Assembly (NCBI GenBank): GCA_030704615.1
Contig: CM060731.1
Location: 66,942,756 to 67,002,755, forward strand
Direction: 5' to 3'
Origin: Takakia lepidozioides
Taxonomy: Eukaryota; Streptophyta; Takakiopsida; Takakiales; Takakiaceae
DNA length: 60,000 nucleotides
In this document: one piece after another, positions 9,641 through 22,329 of the stretch
Position numbering within the stretch: position 1 is the first letter of the stretch
How the letters are laid out: the number at the start of each line of letters is the position of its first letter
Notes under the pieces: model-generated
Databases searched by the model: none
The model's input: only the letters and a program-made list of their open reading frames with translations
Told to the model about the DNA's origin: nothing
Translations under genes and position numbers: made by a program

Positions 9641-10054
9641 TTTGTCGAAGGGTCGGCCAATCCGCTCGTCGGTCTGCTTGAGGAAGGTCTGTCAATCCGC
9701 TAGAAGGTTGGAGTTGGTCTGTTGGAGGGTCTGCCCAGTCCACTAGAAGGTCTGCCGCGGTAGATGAACAAAGACTTAGAAAAATTTCAGAATTTGGCCG
9801 ACCCGGTGAATGGGCGGTGGGCTTATGAGCTCACCCCATGGGCCGTACTGGCGGGGCCCATAGGTGCATTCAAGATGCTAATATTAAAAAATGAGAGGCA
9901 ATTTATGAAGCAAGCCATATCTAATCATATCTTTTTCCACAGAGCCTACGATCAGATTTGAACCAGAGATCTTTCCCTTGATATCTCTCTTGTCGAGGCT
10001 CCAATCATTGTCCAGCGAACAAAAACAATTTGAAATTCGTTTTAGCGGGGGATG

Positions 10055-10165
10055 TTATTTTGTGAGCAGATCCCGTGAGCAGAAAATTCCGTGAGCAGAA
10101 GCTACCGTGTGAGCAGCTCACGTGAGCATATCTCACGGAATGATGAGATATGCTCACGGAGATAT
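10055..10165. repeat. GTGAGCA short repeats with a perfect hairpin
   Basis: The word GTGAGCA occurs five times in direct order (gtgagcagatccc, gtgagcagaaaattcc, gtgagcagaagctacc, and so on). The series ends with a perfect 14-bp inverted repeat, GTGAGCATATCTCA, an 8-base loop, then its reverse complement. Related words (ctgctcacatgagcac) are found near 52065-52100. Confidence 0.6.
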
Positions 10166-10299
10166 GCCCTGGTTGTGGGGTCAATGCATTGATTGGTGTC
10201 ACAGAGCTGTCCATCTTCCTGCCCGAAGGGTAGCCTATGCAGTTGGCCCAAGTGTCCAGTGTCATCTATGTGATACGCATTGAGCGTTTCCGCCAAGTA

Positions 10300-11060
10300 A
10301 TAAGAAAGAGCCGGGAGTTGAATGCGCCTTGGGCGGGTGTGAATAGGGTATGAATTTTTATATTTTGGGTTGTATATGAGTATGGTACTGGTATCGTTTT
10401 TTTTTTTTGATACTGGGGGTATATGAGCACTGGTATGGTATTTCATCCACATTAATATCATCCATATCCATTTTTAATTTTTAATTTTTTTTGTTAAAGC
10501 TGAAGTGCGCACCTTAGCTCCTGAAGTGCACCACTTCAGCATCAAGAGGGTCCTCGTCTCCAAAGGGAAGTGCTCAGATCAGGCAAAGGTTAGCGTAGCC
10601 GGCCCCAGAAGAAGAAAATCACCTGCCGAGATTGCATACACAAGCACATACGTCCCTAAGAGTCTTCATGAAGGCAGATTGTTTGCTGCAAGGCCAAAGA
10701 CTAGAATATTGCTGCAATCCATAGCCACTACTTTGCTCATTGAAGGAGCCGCACCCTACTGCAGCATAGGCACAAAAATCTAATGCCATCGCCATATTGA
10801 TACCCAGCTCTGTCCACCATAAAGTTGCCGCAATACTGGTATCGTGACCACGCTGCACTTGCACATACCCAGACTGGTATGGTATGTGTGGGGGGGAATC
10901 CTAAAGACATACTCCCCCCAGTACGTGTATGACATGGGTACACTGGTTCGTTCATACCCGACTGGTATGTTCTTCAATATATATATTCATACCTGTATTC
11001 CATACCTAGGTCCAACCAGGTATACCAGTCCAACACTGCTCTCGTCGTCGTGCCTATAGG
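10300..11060. other. Spacer with TATACC/GGTATG-rich sequence, no gene seen
   Basis: Words such as ggtatggtac, gtatatgagcactggtatgg and accaggtataccagtcc make up much of 10370-10450 and 10870-11040. The composition recalls the GGGTATA-rich DNA near 50 kb. No protein-like frame was found. Confidence 0.4.
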
Positions 11061-11238
11061 GTGCTGTCATCGTTCCTGCACCCGTGTAGCGTGTATCACC
11101 TGTGCAATCCTTGTGCACCCCAATACATGACTGTTCATCATGTCAGAAGAAATCAGAAGTGAAGACATAGTCCCCCATCTTGTTTGCAAACTCCGAAACC
11201 AACTGTAATACCCGAACCCAGGTGCTTTCAATCATAAT

Positions 11239-13160
11239 TTGTTACAGTGGCGTTTCCAAGGGCATGGCAGGCCCGCCGGAAAAGACAATGCTGAAGTAAC
11301 CTACATTCCATGGAATCGTGTGAATGATTTCATCATTGGGGAGTCCTCTCCTCCCGATGGCCCATGCAATTTCCACAAACATCGGCAAAGAGGCTGTCCA
11401 GATGAATCTCTCCAAGCTCCACGCACAAACTCTACCCTAAGTATGACAAGGTACAACAGTAGGCCTTCCATGTATTATGGCAGTATTGATTGTGTTCATT
11501 GGATTTGTGCAGCGTCCCCTTGCTCTGTTAGTAATGGAAGCTCATGCTCACAATATGTATTAGTGCTCATACGGGCCAGGGGACAAGACTAGAGCACTCT
11601 TGGAGGTTACGGCCACATGCATGGCAGCCAAGAAATGGCAAGCACGACCTCCCAAAAAGAAGGGGAGGAAGCCAAGAGTCTCGGCCTCTTCCACTAGGCA
11701 GAGCCTAAACAAGTCCGGACCACAAAAACAAAATTGGGGGAAGGCATCAAGAGGGGATGCATGTGTCGTTTTCTAGTCAAGCAATGCTATGTATTCCAAG
11801 CAATTGCAGAGCTCGTGTATTATGAGAAGAGACATGTGAATGGAGCTGGTGAGTTTTGCCATGGGCCTGCACATGAAAGTGGCCATGTTGCATTAGCTCC
11901 CCACGTCAGTGATGAAATAAAACATGGGTTTTGCACAACTTGCGCCTAGGACTAAGCATCAGTAAGATAATGGCAAAGCACTTGCAACGGGTGAGGGAAA
12001 TGATGGATGTTGGGCTGGAGGTACATCGTGACACCTTCCTCCTTTCTTGGGACATTCGGAATATTTCCAACAAGTGTGATGAAGAACCATTTAAGAAGCA
12101 CTCAAGTGATGCACGTAGTCTTCGAATGTGGGTTGAGGCGAGCCCATGAAGTGTTTTCTAAATGGATCTGCGGCCATGGATGGAGGCATTAAACCATGAA
12201 AGTGGATCGGTGCCCCCAATGCCTTCATTGTCGACGACGCAAATGCAGAAATCGCTGCCATCAGATAACTCCACTAGTAACATCTTTCTTCTTATGCCAT
12301 TAATGCCTCCATGTCAACATGTATTTCATTCATACAACCTCATAAAAAACAGATCTGTCGGGGGTGATTGTGCAATTTTTCTGTGTTTGTGGCATGTTCG
12401 GAAAGCTTGGCAAAAGAATGCAGTCACGAAGATCAAAGATGCGATTTTGCGAGCGGCTGTATTGCAGAACCTTGCACAAATCATGTATGATAGAAGTGAC
12501 ACCTCCAGGGATGCGGGTGAAGCATGGGCAGTATACAAATTAATCTCATTGCGAGACAAGTATCCCTCTGAGGCTGAATTCTGCAACTACATGGAGACAG
12601 AGTGGCTACCCAAAGCAAAAATGTGGATAACGGAATCCCGAACATTCCCCATGCCTCTCAAGATACTAATGTTGCCATTGAAGCTTACCACGGGAACCTG
12701 AAGCGCAATTAAAGTGTAGCAAAAGTGTCCTCACTAGTAGGCGGATGGATTCCCTGATCTCTGAACTGACAGGTGATGTCCTTACCCATTACTGGTACAT
12801 GTCTCATGCGAAGGCCTATGAATTCATCCGGAACAAAAAACAGGAAGGATTTGTAGTTCCATCTTGCTTGCCAGACACATTCCTAATGAGAACGTGCATC
12901 TACCGGAGGCCCCACAACAGTTGAATGCCATCGCCATGTAGGTAAGAGGTTCACCATCCACAATCCGGACTCAAAGTGGGCTTGTTGCGAATGCCCTTGG
13001 GCCCAAAAAAACAATATTTTGTGCGCACACCAAGTAAAAGTGCTGAAGATGCTTCACCCTCATCTTGAGGACGGGCTCATTGCAAAGTTCTATGGATCTC
13101 TACTGGGCACATGTAAATGTAGCTTTCTGAATTTGGTGACAGACCCTCAATCCCCATCTT
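11239..13160 (+). pseudogene. MULE-type transposase with SWIM zinc finger, frameshifted
   Basis: Pieces of a Mutator-like transposase appear in order but in different plus-strand frames. 11290-11400 reads VTYIPWNRVNDFIIGE and DGPCNF. 11755-11945 reads CRFLVKQCYVFQAIAELVYY and EKRHVNGAGEFCHG. 11931-12150 reads LRLGLSISKIMAKHLQRV and WDIRNISNK. 12385-12620 reads CLWHVRKAWQKNAVTKIKD. 12645-12705 reads NIPHASQDTNVAIEAYHGNL. 12918-13110 carries a SWIM finger, CCECPWAQKNNILCAHQ (Cys-x-Cys ... Cys-x-His). At least four frame changes interrupt it, so it cannot make a full transposase. Some breaks may be introns, but several fall inside conserved blocks. No terminal inverted repeats were identified. 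Confidence 0.75.
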
Positions 13161-13169
13161 CCATCCATT

Positions 13170-14790
13170 TCTCTTATCAGTCACCTCCAAATTGAAAAAT
13201 CCCTTGCAACAACCTTGTTGCCTTAATTTCTGCAGAATGGCAAAGTACTATTGAATTGACGACAGACAATGACGTCCTCCAACACCATCTCCTTGCCTTG
13301 GTAAGAGCTGCAACAGGAAAGCTTCTTGACTTGAATGCAATGATGGAGGGGCTTCAATACCCTCGTGATGAGCCAGTTATGACGTTCTGAATGATGGGAA
13401 GAGAAAGTCCCTTGTACCCTTGAAGGATTTTCTGGAGAGGCACGGGCGTACCCACAATCGCTCACCTTTGCCTACTGATTGGAGGACCAAGAAAAGATTG
13501 TACACAAGCTGAATCGTTCAAGTTATGCACTTCCCTTTTTGAAATTCATGTCTTTTCCCATCAATGCGATGGACATTCATTGATGCCAATTTCCTTTGTC
13601 TGTGCAGAGACAAGGATGGGAGGTATCATATCCAGAACTATTGAAGATCATGTGGACCTATATGCACATAGCTAGCTGACTTTGCATACACTATTACTAC
13701 AAACTGTTTATGTACACATCGGACAATGCCAGAGTTTAAGGATGGAATACTCCATAGAATCAATCTTCATTATAATCACCACTCTTGTACACATAATACA
13801 AATACCAATCATAGTTGCAAGCCAACTGTGAGCATGTTGAACGCGCAATTGTACTTCTGCAAAGTGTGAGAATGTCAAACATGCAATCAATACTTCAGCA
13901 ATGTATCAGCAGGTTCAGCAAGGTGTTAGCATGTTAAACATGCAATCATACTTGCAACCGAAGTGGGAACTTGTAAAACAAGCATACAAGCAATGCAAAC
14001 AATTTTACAACTGACACTACAACAAGATCTGGGTTTTTTTACTCCGTTTAACTGTTTTTCCAGTCGTTTGTGACATTTATGCTGTGACCCTCCGCAGTTA
14101 AACCCAGTCGCATCGGTCAAGTCAATTCAGTCAGGCAGTCAAATAGGTAGGTTCTGACAGTTAAATGGGACAGTAAAACTGTGAACTGCGATGGGACCCA
14201 CCCGTAGTGGCGAGGATGTATGACATGTAGTAAAGTTATTTCACTGCAGTAAAATAGATTGACTATTTTTCAACCAATTCCTTGGGCTTCACTAAAGCCC
14301 AACGTAGATAGCAAGGGAGAGCTGGGCAAGAACCCTTGAGGTCACAAATGCACTAAAGCTCAAAACTTGGAAGGTCCTTTTAAAACCAAAGAGCATTCAG
14401 GTTAAATCAGAAGTCATTTGGAGAGTCAGTCAATAGTACACACCTTGACAATTACTGACTGTGATGTTCTAACCCACTGAAACAAGTGAAGGCGATAGGA
14501 AACTCTACATGACAATCTGAGGGAATTCACACATCATAGGAATCAGCTACAGTCATTGTGATGAATATCAACCAGCTTCCCCGCATGTTGGTATGTTCAC
14601 GCACTATCTTTCTTGCAGAGGGTGCTCAAATCAATCATAAAGCCGCTTCTCTGGAGCAGGCAAGACATGCCCGGCCATACCAAGCAAACTTGAGCTCCAA
14701 TTTTCGGTTGTCTTCTGTTGCTACAGACTTGCTACAGTCTTGGAGCAATGCTGGCAGGTTCAAAGACCATCTGATGCCATTGTGCAAAAC
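13170..14790. other. Spacer 3' of the RRP6L3-like gene, no gene seen
   Basis: No convincing frame. It includes two near-copies of a palindromic word, (g)catgttaaacatgcaatca and gaatgtcaaacatgcaatca, around 13870 and 13930, and a stretch rich in cagtt/aactg words at 14030-14220. Transcripts of the minus-strand gene ending at 14796 would terminate in here. Confidence 0.4.
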
Positions 14791-14795
14791 CATCT

Positions 14796-17700
14796 TCATT
14801 CCTTCAGACTCCGCTTCTCAGGGTTATAAACACTGTAATCACCAAATTCGCGCCGTCCACTGTAAACAATTTCCGCAACCCAATAAGCTGCAACATCCTA
14901 CTATCAAAACAACTACACTCTTTCTCTATATTAGCTAGTCAGATAACTGAATTGGCTGGAAAAAGGCTGGAGGTCAACATAAGTGTGACTATTGAACTTT
15001 TGTCCTGCCCACCCACATCAGCTTTGCTGGCCAGAGTATAAATGAGATACAATGCATCGAACATCCAGAAAATAAGCAACACTCAAAGATAAACTAGGCA
15101 CTAGGCACATGGCAAATCAAGTTAGACCCTAGAACACAGATCTGCAGAGTACAGACTATCGTGAACCTGTGAGAGATATCCCATCCAGGAGGAAGAAAGG
15201 CAGGTTTCAAAGCCTCCACAAACACTGTGCGCCACCGCTGGCAGAAATGTCGAATACCATCATCACCATCCTTAGACATCAGCATCTCAACTACCTGCCC
15301 TCCATGGGGCCCATGTCCTAATAAGGATTCCTTGTGTGTGGCTCTACGAATACCCCTGCAAGGAGGCAATTCTTCTGCCTCGCCATGGGTCATTTCCTCC
15401 TCACTTTTGTCCCCATCTACCGTAGTATCTTTGGCACAATTCAGCTCATCTGCTTCTTCATCTTCTCCTTGCTGACCTTCTAAAACATCTATCTGTCTTG
15501 CATCCACATCCGCAGGAAAAACTTGGAGATCCTTGCTACTCCCATGCAATGCCACTTGTGTGTCGTCACATTCCCTTGAAGACACCAATATATCAGCACC
15601 ATTTTTCATGATTTGAAGGTCTGCAGTGCCAACCTGCCTGTCCCTACTTTGGTAATTCAGATTCTGAAAAAGCAGTTTCTTTTTGGAAAGACGGCGATGC
15701 TCTCGAGGCCCCATGCCCACTAAAAAGGCTGCGCGCAAGTCTTCTGGCCCTATGTCCCTCCCACCATAGTATGCTCGTACCACCTGGAAAAAACACACCC
15801 ATTGTCACGTAAGAGATGGTGTCTTCATTGATCCTTCCATGTGAGCCGTTGCTTTGAGTTATATGATTCCCAAGCAAGACACCCTCCTAAAGCCAACCAG
15901 GTTCTTAGAGAGACAGGAAGATGTAGACAAAGACCTTCACTGCAAACATAGCCTATGACATGTTTCAGGAGGATGCTAGCCCTCCCAGAGCCTATTTCGA
16001 GGTGTCAATGAACTAGTCAAACCCAGCTCTGATCAGATTTGTATTTTTGTTCAGGTATTTTGGAGGCAAACCTGGAAGTCTCGAATAAAGATCATCACAC
16101 GGTCTCATTGCCAGGTCAATCATATGGTACTGCGATTTGGGGCTTTTTCTTGAGCCAAGTTTGTAGTTGAAGACGATGGAGACCATGGATCTCTACTTCC
16201 CTGACGCCAAGAGAGTCTGAGCTCACTCCCTCAAATTCTACGGAAACTAGTTTTCCATGGGCAGATCAACCCTCAAGGGTCTCCTGAACTTCAATATTAT
16301 CGCTGGTTACATATCTGGCTACAGAATTTGAAAAATTTCAAGTCACAATCTGGTACATCTCGAAGGACGAAATGTGACCTTGCACCACACACTGAGCATT
16401 CCATGATCAAGCCCATTACCAACAGTATATGCTGTAAACTTGCAAGTATGGGTAGGAGGCAGCTGGAAATCAGAGGTGTCCTGCCTCCCTTAAATCCTAC
16501 CTCAGTTTCGGTTCTAATTTCTCTGTGCTGGCAGTGCTAAGAAGGCTTCACTGTCTCTTAGCCCTTCAGTTTTTGGCCCCTTGAGAAAGATATCCTCACC
16601 TGATTTTGTACTAGCATTCACCAGTTTCAACTTCAGAGTAACCTCTAATTGCATTCCACCAACTCTCCCTCCAAAAAACTTCTGGACTTTCAGACCAAAT
16701 CAAAGATGCAAGAACTGGGCTACTGATAAAAAGCAGGTCCAGATGTCAGGATACCCATCAGATTGTGAGTTTTGACAAGAGATTGCACAGACCAAATGTT
16801 AACTTTGCAGCGGCTATATTTATATAAATGAAAAGATGTCAAATGACTTCACTTTCTCTGGAACTACCTCTTCAAGCTCTTTACGCCGGCCTATGGGCAT
16901 GGTAGACCCATGGCGAGATAGCGCCATGGCTGCAGTCCGCAGTTGTAATGGCGACACGCCAGCCTCCTCTCTCTCAGCTACAAAAGCAACCTCAGATCTT
17001 CCTGCAATTTCACTCCCAGAGTCCACCACTCTCCTGGCAAAGAGAGGGATCCCAAACTCAATCGCAATCTGACGCTTGTGTTGCTCAGCAGCACGGTGTG
17101 CAATTTCATGGCAATCCACACAAAGAAGCACAATGTCATGTGAACGATGACTTTTCAGATGTTCTGGAAAATGCTGGCGATAACAAGAGGGAATGACACG
17201 GTAGCGCAAGTAGTGACTGGTCTCCCCACAGCCTACACAGCGATTGGTCCTGCTCTGTATGTAAAACTCATTATTTTCGTCTTCAGGTCGTCCTTTGGGT
17301 TCAAATAACAGCCTTACCGCTGGGGGATTCTCCTCCACAAACTCCGCCAGTCCCCGTTTCACATACCTGCACATGTCACAGACTAGTTTAGCAAGACTAG
17401 GGATCAAGCAAGGTTGGAAATGGTAGAGGCCTTTGAAAAGCAAGCCAAGAATACCAAGGGGTATTCTTATAGCAAGGGGGGGAGTTGTCAGGGAGTACTT
17501 TAAAAGACTTGATATGAGTCACTAGAGAGCTGATCTACTGAGGCAAGGTTGAGAGCATAGTATGCTAGATGAGCTAGTGTACTCCTTAGCTAGTATCAAG
17601 AAGAGGATCAACGTTGGGTGGATAACTTGCTCAATTCATGATTGAGGGTCTGGCTTAATATCTTAGGATCATAACAGTGTCTAGACTAGCTCACTAACTG

Positions 17701-20700
17701 TTGATCTCTTACAGCCTCTGCAAAAACGCTGACTTCTCCACCCTTCACAAACATGCTCCAGGAAGTGCATAGTGAGATAATGTACGCAAACCGTATCATC
17801 TGCAAGACTGTTAACCAGGATTGAGTTCCATGCAATATGATTGACACAGTTGTCTAGAATGCTGAAACTCGGCTCCAATGCCCACCTGGTTGCCAGGCTG
17901 AAGGAACCTCAAGGATGGCTCATGATATACAAGCAATAAACACTCCAAAAGAATGCATCTTTCCGTGAACAAAACAACAAAGAGGCACACCAACAGGAAA
18001 GATGGTTAACCAATCAAGCTTCTTTCGGTCACAGTAGCAAAGTAGGCGGCCATCGCCTGCGTAGATGCGGCAATTATGATATACAGGCGCCTTGCAAGAA
18101 AACTTTTTCACAAACTGCATGCGTGCTCGCTCCACATTCCCTAGCCTCCAACGTTTGGGTATTTTGCGCTCCCAACCCAGTCCCTTTCGGTCTGCAATGC
18201 CCTCCTCTCGCTTTCCTTCTCTTGCCCCTCCAGATTCAGAACCTCTATCAAATCCCAGTAGTGATACTAAAGTGCTATTCTTCTTGAAAAAGAGCATGTT
18301 CTTGAGCAAGGAGAAGCCATAGCCATCAAGCTCAAAGTTGGCTTGCCACGGCCAGACACTATCTTCGGATTTCTTCCCTGCAAATTCTGACATGATGCCA
18401 CAGAGAGCTGCCATATGATGTCGCACTGTTGGTGATGGAGATGGTAGTGAGGGCAACCCTGCCAAACTTAAGGATTCTGAGGCCTGTGAAACTGCATCAG
18501 CAGCTGCTATGGTCAAAGAGATTGAAACAGGGGTAAGGGGACGTTTCATGGCCAGTGCCAGGATGGCTGCGTCTGATAGCAGAGACCGCAAACTGGTATC
18601 CTCCATGCGAGCCTGTGACACACCATATAGAAATTATCTTTACGCGACAGTGCAGCACATTGCATAAGAAACTACATAATACACACAACCACACATAATC
18701 CAGATCTAATGGAGTAAATGAGAATCAACTCAGAACACAAGTTAATTATTACAATCAGAAGGTGAACACTGTGCTGAATTTCACCAGTGAGTCCCGCCAT
18801 TCACACAGCCTCTTCACCAACTCCCATATTCTCTCTCCATCCTGCACACAAAGGCATGCCAATAAGAACTTGATTGACCACGAGAGTCTGACCTATCATG
18901 TTCAGAACTACCATTTTACCCACCGTGTACAATAAGTCACAACATAGAACAGACCACCAACCTCTGACAGGCATGAAGTGTCTTGGTTATTGTAGAAGCG
19001 AGAAAGCAAAGATGTGGCCACAGTGGAGGGGGACACACCCACACCCTCCTTCTCATAAAGTTGCAGGCACAACAAGTTTGAGCGACGCGTGGCTTCTGCC
19101 GTAAGATCCGTCTGTTTCCTACCATCTGCATTCTCCTGGTATCCACCTGCGGCGAGAGGGTCACCCTCTGGTATACACATCTGTACTGATTATGCTTCAG
19201 TGTGTGCCTAACAAGCTGCCTTACTGTAATGACAAACTAGTTCTCAAGATTCTATGGCAACTGGGAATTTAGTCCATGGATGTTAGAATAAAATCAGTGA
19301 GGTATGGTAATGAACCTTGGCTATGTATTTCATGACTCGGTATTCCTATTACCGGAAGTAGAGATGTGACCCAAGCACGTGGTTTCCAAGGGCCCATGCT
19401 GCCTGGCACCCTGGCCAGCCCAGGGGTGCTGACAGGATGAGCCTGGATGCCCCCTTACTCATAAGAGGTGCAACTTTCACAATGAGAGATCACTAGGCCA
19501 GTGTGTAGTCTCTAGCCTAGAGTCTCGACCACAAGTACATCAGATTTCTGCACATGTTATATTCTTATATATGTCTGAATTATGAAAGAGTGAATGAGCC
19601 ATCTAGTCAATATACCAGGGTGTGCCTGCAGAAGTTCAGATCGAAGACAATGGGCAATGAAGAGCAAGAAATGTGCATCAGTGCATGCATATTGCACCAT
19701 CTCTGCTGGCAACGGCCGGAGCCGCCAGTCTGCCCGCTGCCAAGACAGGACGCATCACATCATCAAAGATCACTCAGAGGTTCTGAGTTACCTTTACCAG
19801 TACACTGGATCAGAAACTCATAAACTGTGCGCCATAGGAACTTTGAGCATTTAGAGTTCCAAAAGGCAGAATCCACCAGGACACACCTATCATCAATCTC
19901 TGCCAGGCGCTAGCAATAAAATCTCTACCTGACATCTCTGAATGCTGCTACCAACAAAACTCTAAGCCTTGATTCAGTGGGATACCTGATATAGTTTGTT
20001 GGTTGACACACCGCAGTATGTCTGCAATAAATATGCCAGTGACCGCTGTGGCTTTGCTAGTACATCACATGCCTGGTTGAGAAACGAGCACTGTATTCAG
20101 ACTTTATCTACCACTTCTCACTAGAATAATGCAAAGATGAAGCCTTTTTGGCATACACACAAATCCACTTTTGCAAACATCCTTCAAGCTTGCACAAAGG
20201 AGACCATCGGGGCAATTTCCTGAACAACTGCAGACTAGCTTTCAATGCTGGCCTTGAGTGCAAAAGCAGAGATGTAAAATCTTCAGGACCAGCAAGCAAT
20301 AGAGCACAGGGAAGACCTATCTGAACAAACCTGCAAAAGCACTTACACGAGCAGTGTCAAACAAGTTGACAATGTAGATATGAAAATCCCTTTGCAACCA
20401 CAGACTATCACTGTCTGCCCCATGGAAAACCTGCCACACCCACCAATGCAAGCTGAAAACTAGAATGAAGAGGACAGCCCTGAACAAGTTCTCATAGTGC
20501 AGCTTCCAACACCGATCATGCCGTTGACACTTCCACTCATCTCCAATGAATGTGTAGCAGACATAGAGTGAAAGGACTTATTCAACAGCAACCAAGCCAA
20601 TTTTTCTATAGAAGCAGTCCACTTGGCAAAATTGACCTTAAATACCAATCCACTTGCCAGGAATTGAGACCTAGTTTAGTGCGGAACAGTACCTTGCCAA

Positions 20701-22329
20701 TGGCAGGGTTGGAAAAAATAGGACGGAGAAGGTGCATATCATCATGCAACGCAATGGCATCTACAAGATAGTCAGTCTTGTATGTTGAAATCTGCTCTGA
20801 TCCCAGCCCAGCCAACAAATCCACTCCAGCTTTAGATCACAACTACCATCTCCACAGAACATCAGCAAAACCAAAACCACTTTACACCAGTTCTGAGGCA
20901 GCTCAGGATCACACAATACTTTTGGCCTTGACCATAGCAAGCAAATACGCAGAAATCTCTGAATCGTGCATAGCCGTCTTTCAGACCAAACAAAAAGAGA
21001 AAAGGTCCAATCTTACAAACCTACATTTCTCTGCTCATCCCCTCCCTGCACCTGAGGTTGTGCTTAGTTGTGCACTTGCTAGATAATATTCACACCTTAA
21101 GCATAGAGATCCGGCAAATCAGTTAGTTCTGTACACTTCCTGTGGTCCCAAGGCTGTCCACAAGATACTGACATCCTCTCTCCGTCTTTCTGGCACACAT
21201 GCTCATGTATACATGGATCACATACACCTCTGAGACAAGAACAGAGCAATCATATGGTACCTGCATGAGAGCAGTGAAGCCAAGAAAGGAATGGGTACTG
21301 TGCTGTTCAGTATCCACCCCAATCTCAGCCTCCCCTCTAAGCAATTCAACCAAAGTCTCCAGCTGGCTTTTTGTTTGCACCCACACACATGGTTCTTCCA
21401 TGCCAGGTGGCATTCCCTCAGGATGTGGAGGAGTTGGGGGAGGATGCTCTGCCAAGGCTCGGATGACTTCACCATAAGGGTGCCCTTCCTGGGAGCCTGA
21501 AAAACCACAATTCAAACAAGGAACTTGAATTCCTTACTACATTTATCTTTCAAATTCGTCTTGTCCCTGTACATGTAGAGATGCTTGCTAATGAATTCCA
21601 AACGTTGCCTACTCCAATAAGGGTTTAAATCCTAAACCCCGCTAATTCTCAAAACCTGCAAGCCCAGCCATAGGCTTGCCACCTCCTGTCTGCTTGCTCC
21701 TCCCGAGACATCATAACCAAGGTATTGTACTCAGACAGACTAGCACTGCCGCAAGTGTATCCTTTACTCCGGCTATGGACTACGGAAGCACTGCACATTT
21801 TATTCAAAAAATTGGAAGCCTTGCAGTTTGGTCGGAGTGGATCGAGGCCAGGCTGCCGGTCTTCCGGTTGACCCTATCACAGAAACAAAATGATGGACAT
21901 GAGCGTCGCTCGGTGCATTTCACTTCGCCATCGCTCTCAACAGCTCAGGAGGTGAGGGATGTTTGAGCACAACCAGCACGGAGAATAGGGTACAATATGC
22001 ACACACCACTTAAGTAAGCCAACGGGCAATGCCAAGACCACAGTCATGTTTACGTCTTTACTTATCGCAGAAATTGTCTTCACGATTAGCTCACACCAAC
22101 AATCAGCTTTGGAACTAGACCAACCATTGTCCTGACAAGGAAGATGGACAAAGGGCGACGAAGAATTGTCCGCTAGCACGAACTTGAATTTCTTCTGGGG
22201 CTTTCCTTCCACGGATCCAAGCAACAACAGCTTTCTACGCCTGCGTCGAGAATAGATGACAACCATAGAGACAGCAGCCAGAAGCGTTGAGACCGTTGCA
22301 AAACAAGCCCGTCTGCTAACAGAGGCCAT
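14796..22329 (-). CDS. RRP6L3: RRP6-like protein 3: DEDDy exonuclease with HRDC and HNH-like domains
   Basis: Twelve exons join in frame to a predicted 947 aa: 22137-22329, 21261-21496, 20693-20791, 20347-20430, 19986-20072, 19616-19736, 18962-19146, 18785-18841, 18011-18612, 16868-17366, 15167-15783, 14796-14859. All introns are GT-AG. Residues about 12-27 form a hydrophobic segment followed by five Arg and a Lys, a likely membrane anchor. The nuclease has all DEDDy motifs: GVDTEQHS (about 126-128), [10 protein letters not shown] (Asp 182) and YACTDAHFL (Tyr 249, Asp 253). An HRDC domain follows at about 336-382. A Cys-rich HNH-like module follows at about 598-645 (CVGCG ... [11 protein letters not shown]). 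The C-terminal blocks [16 protein letters not shown] and [14 protein letters not shown] also look like the plant RRP6L3 family. The start is the ATG at 22329, directly before the anchor. Expected role: 3'-5' RNA exonuclease; cellular site uncertain. Confidence 0.88.

Larger units (their letters stand above)
640..9760. repeat. Dispersed degenerate CAGACTG/CAGTCTG motif field
   Basis: The heptamer CAGACTG, often extended to CAGCAGACTG, or its complement CAGTCTG(CTG), recurs dozens of times by eye. Clusters lie near 660-850, 1310-1380, 2040-3020, 4010-4220, 4500-4760, 5030-5060, 6410-6800, 7630-7730 and 9410-9760. Orientation switches between clusters: plus in the first, complement in 2040-3020, plus again later. 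It spans exons and spacers alike. It is not a strict tandem array because spacing varies. Confidence 0.65.
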
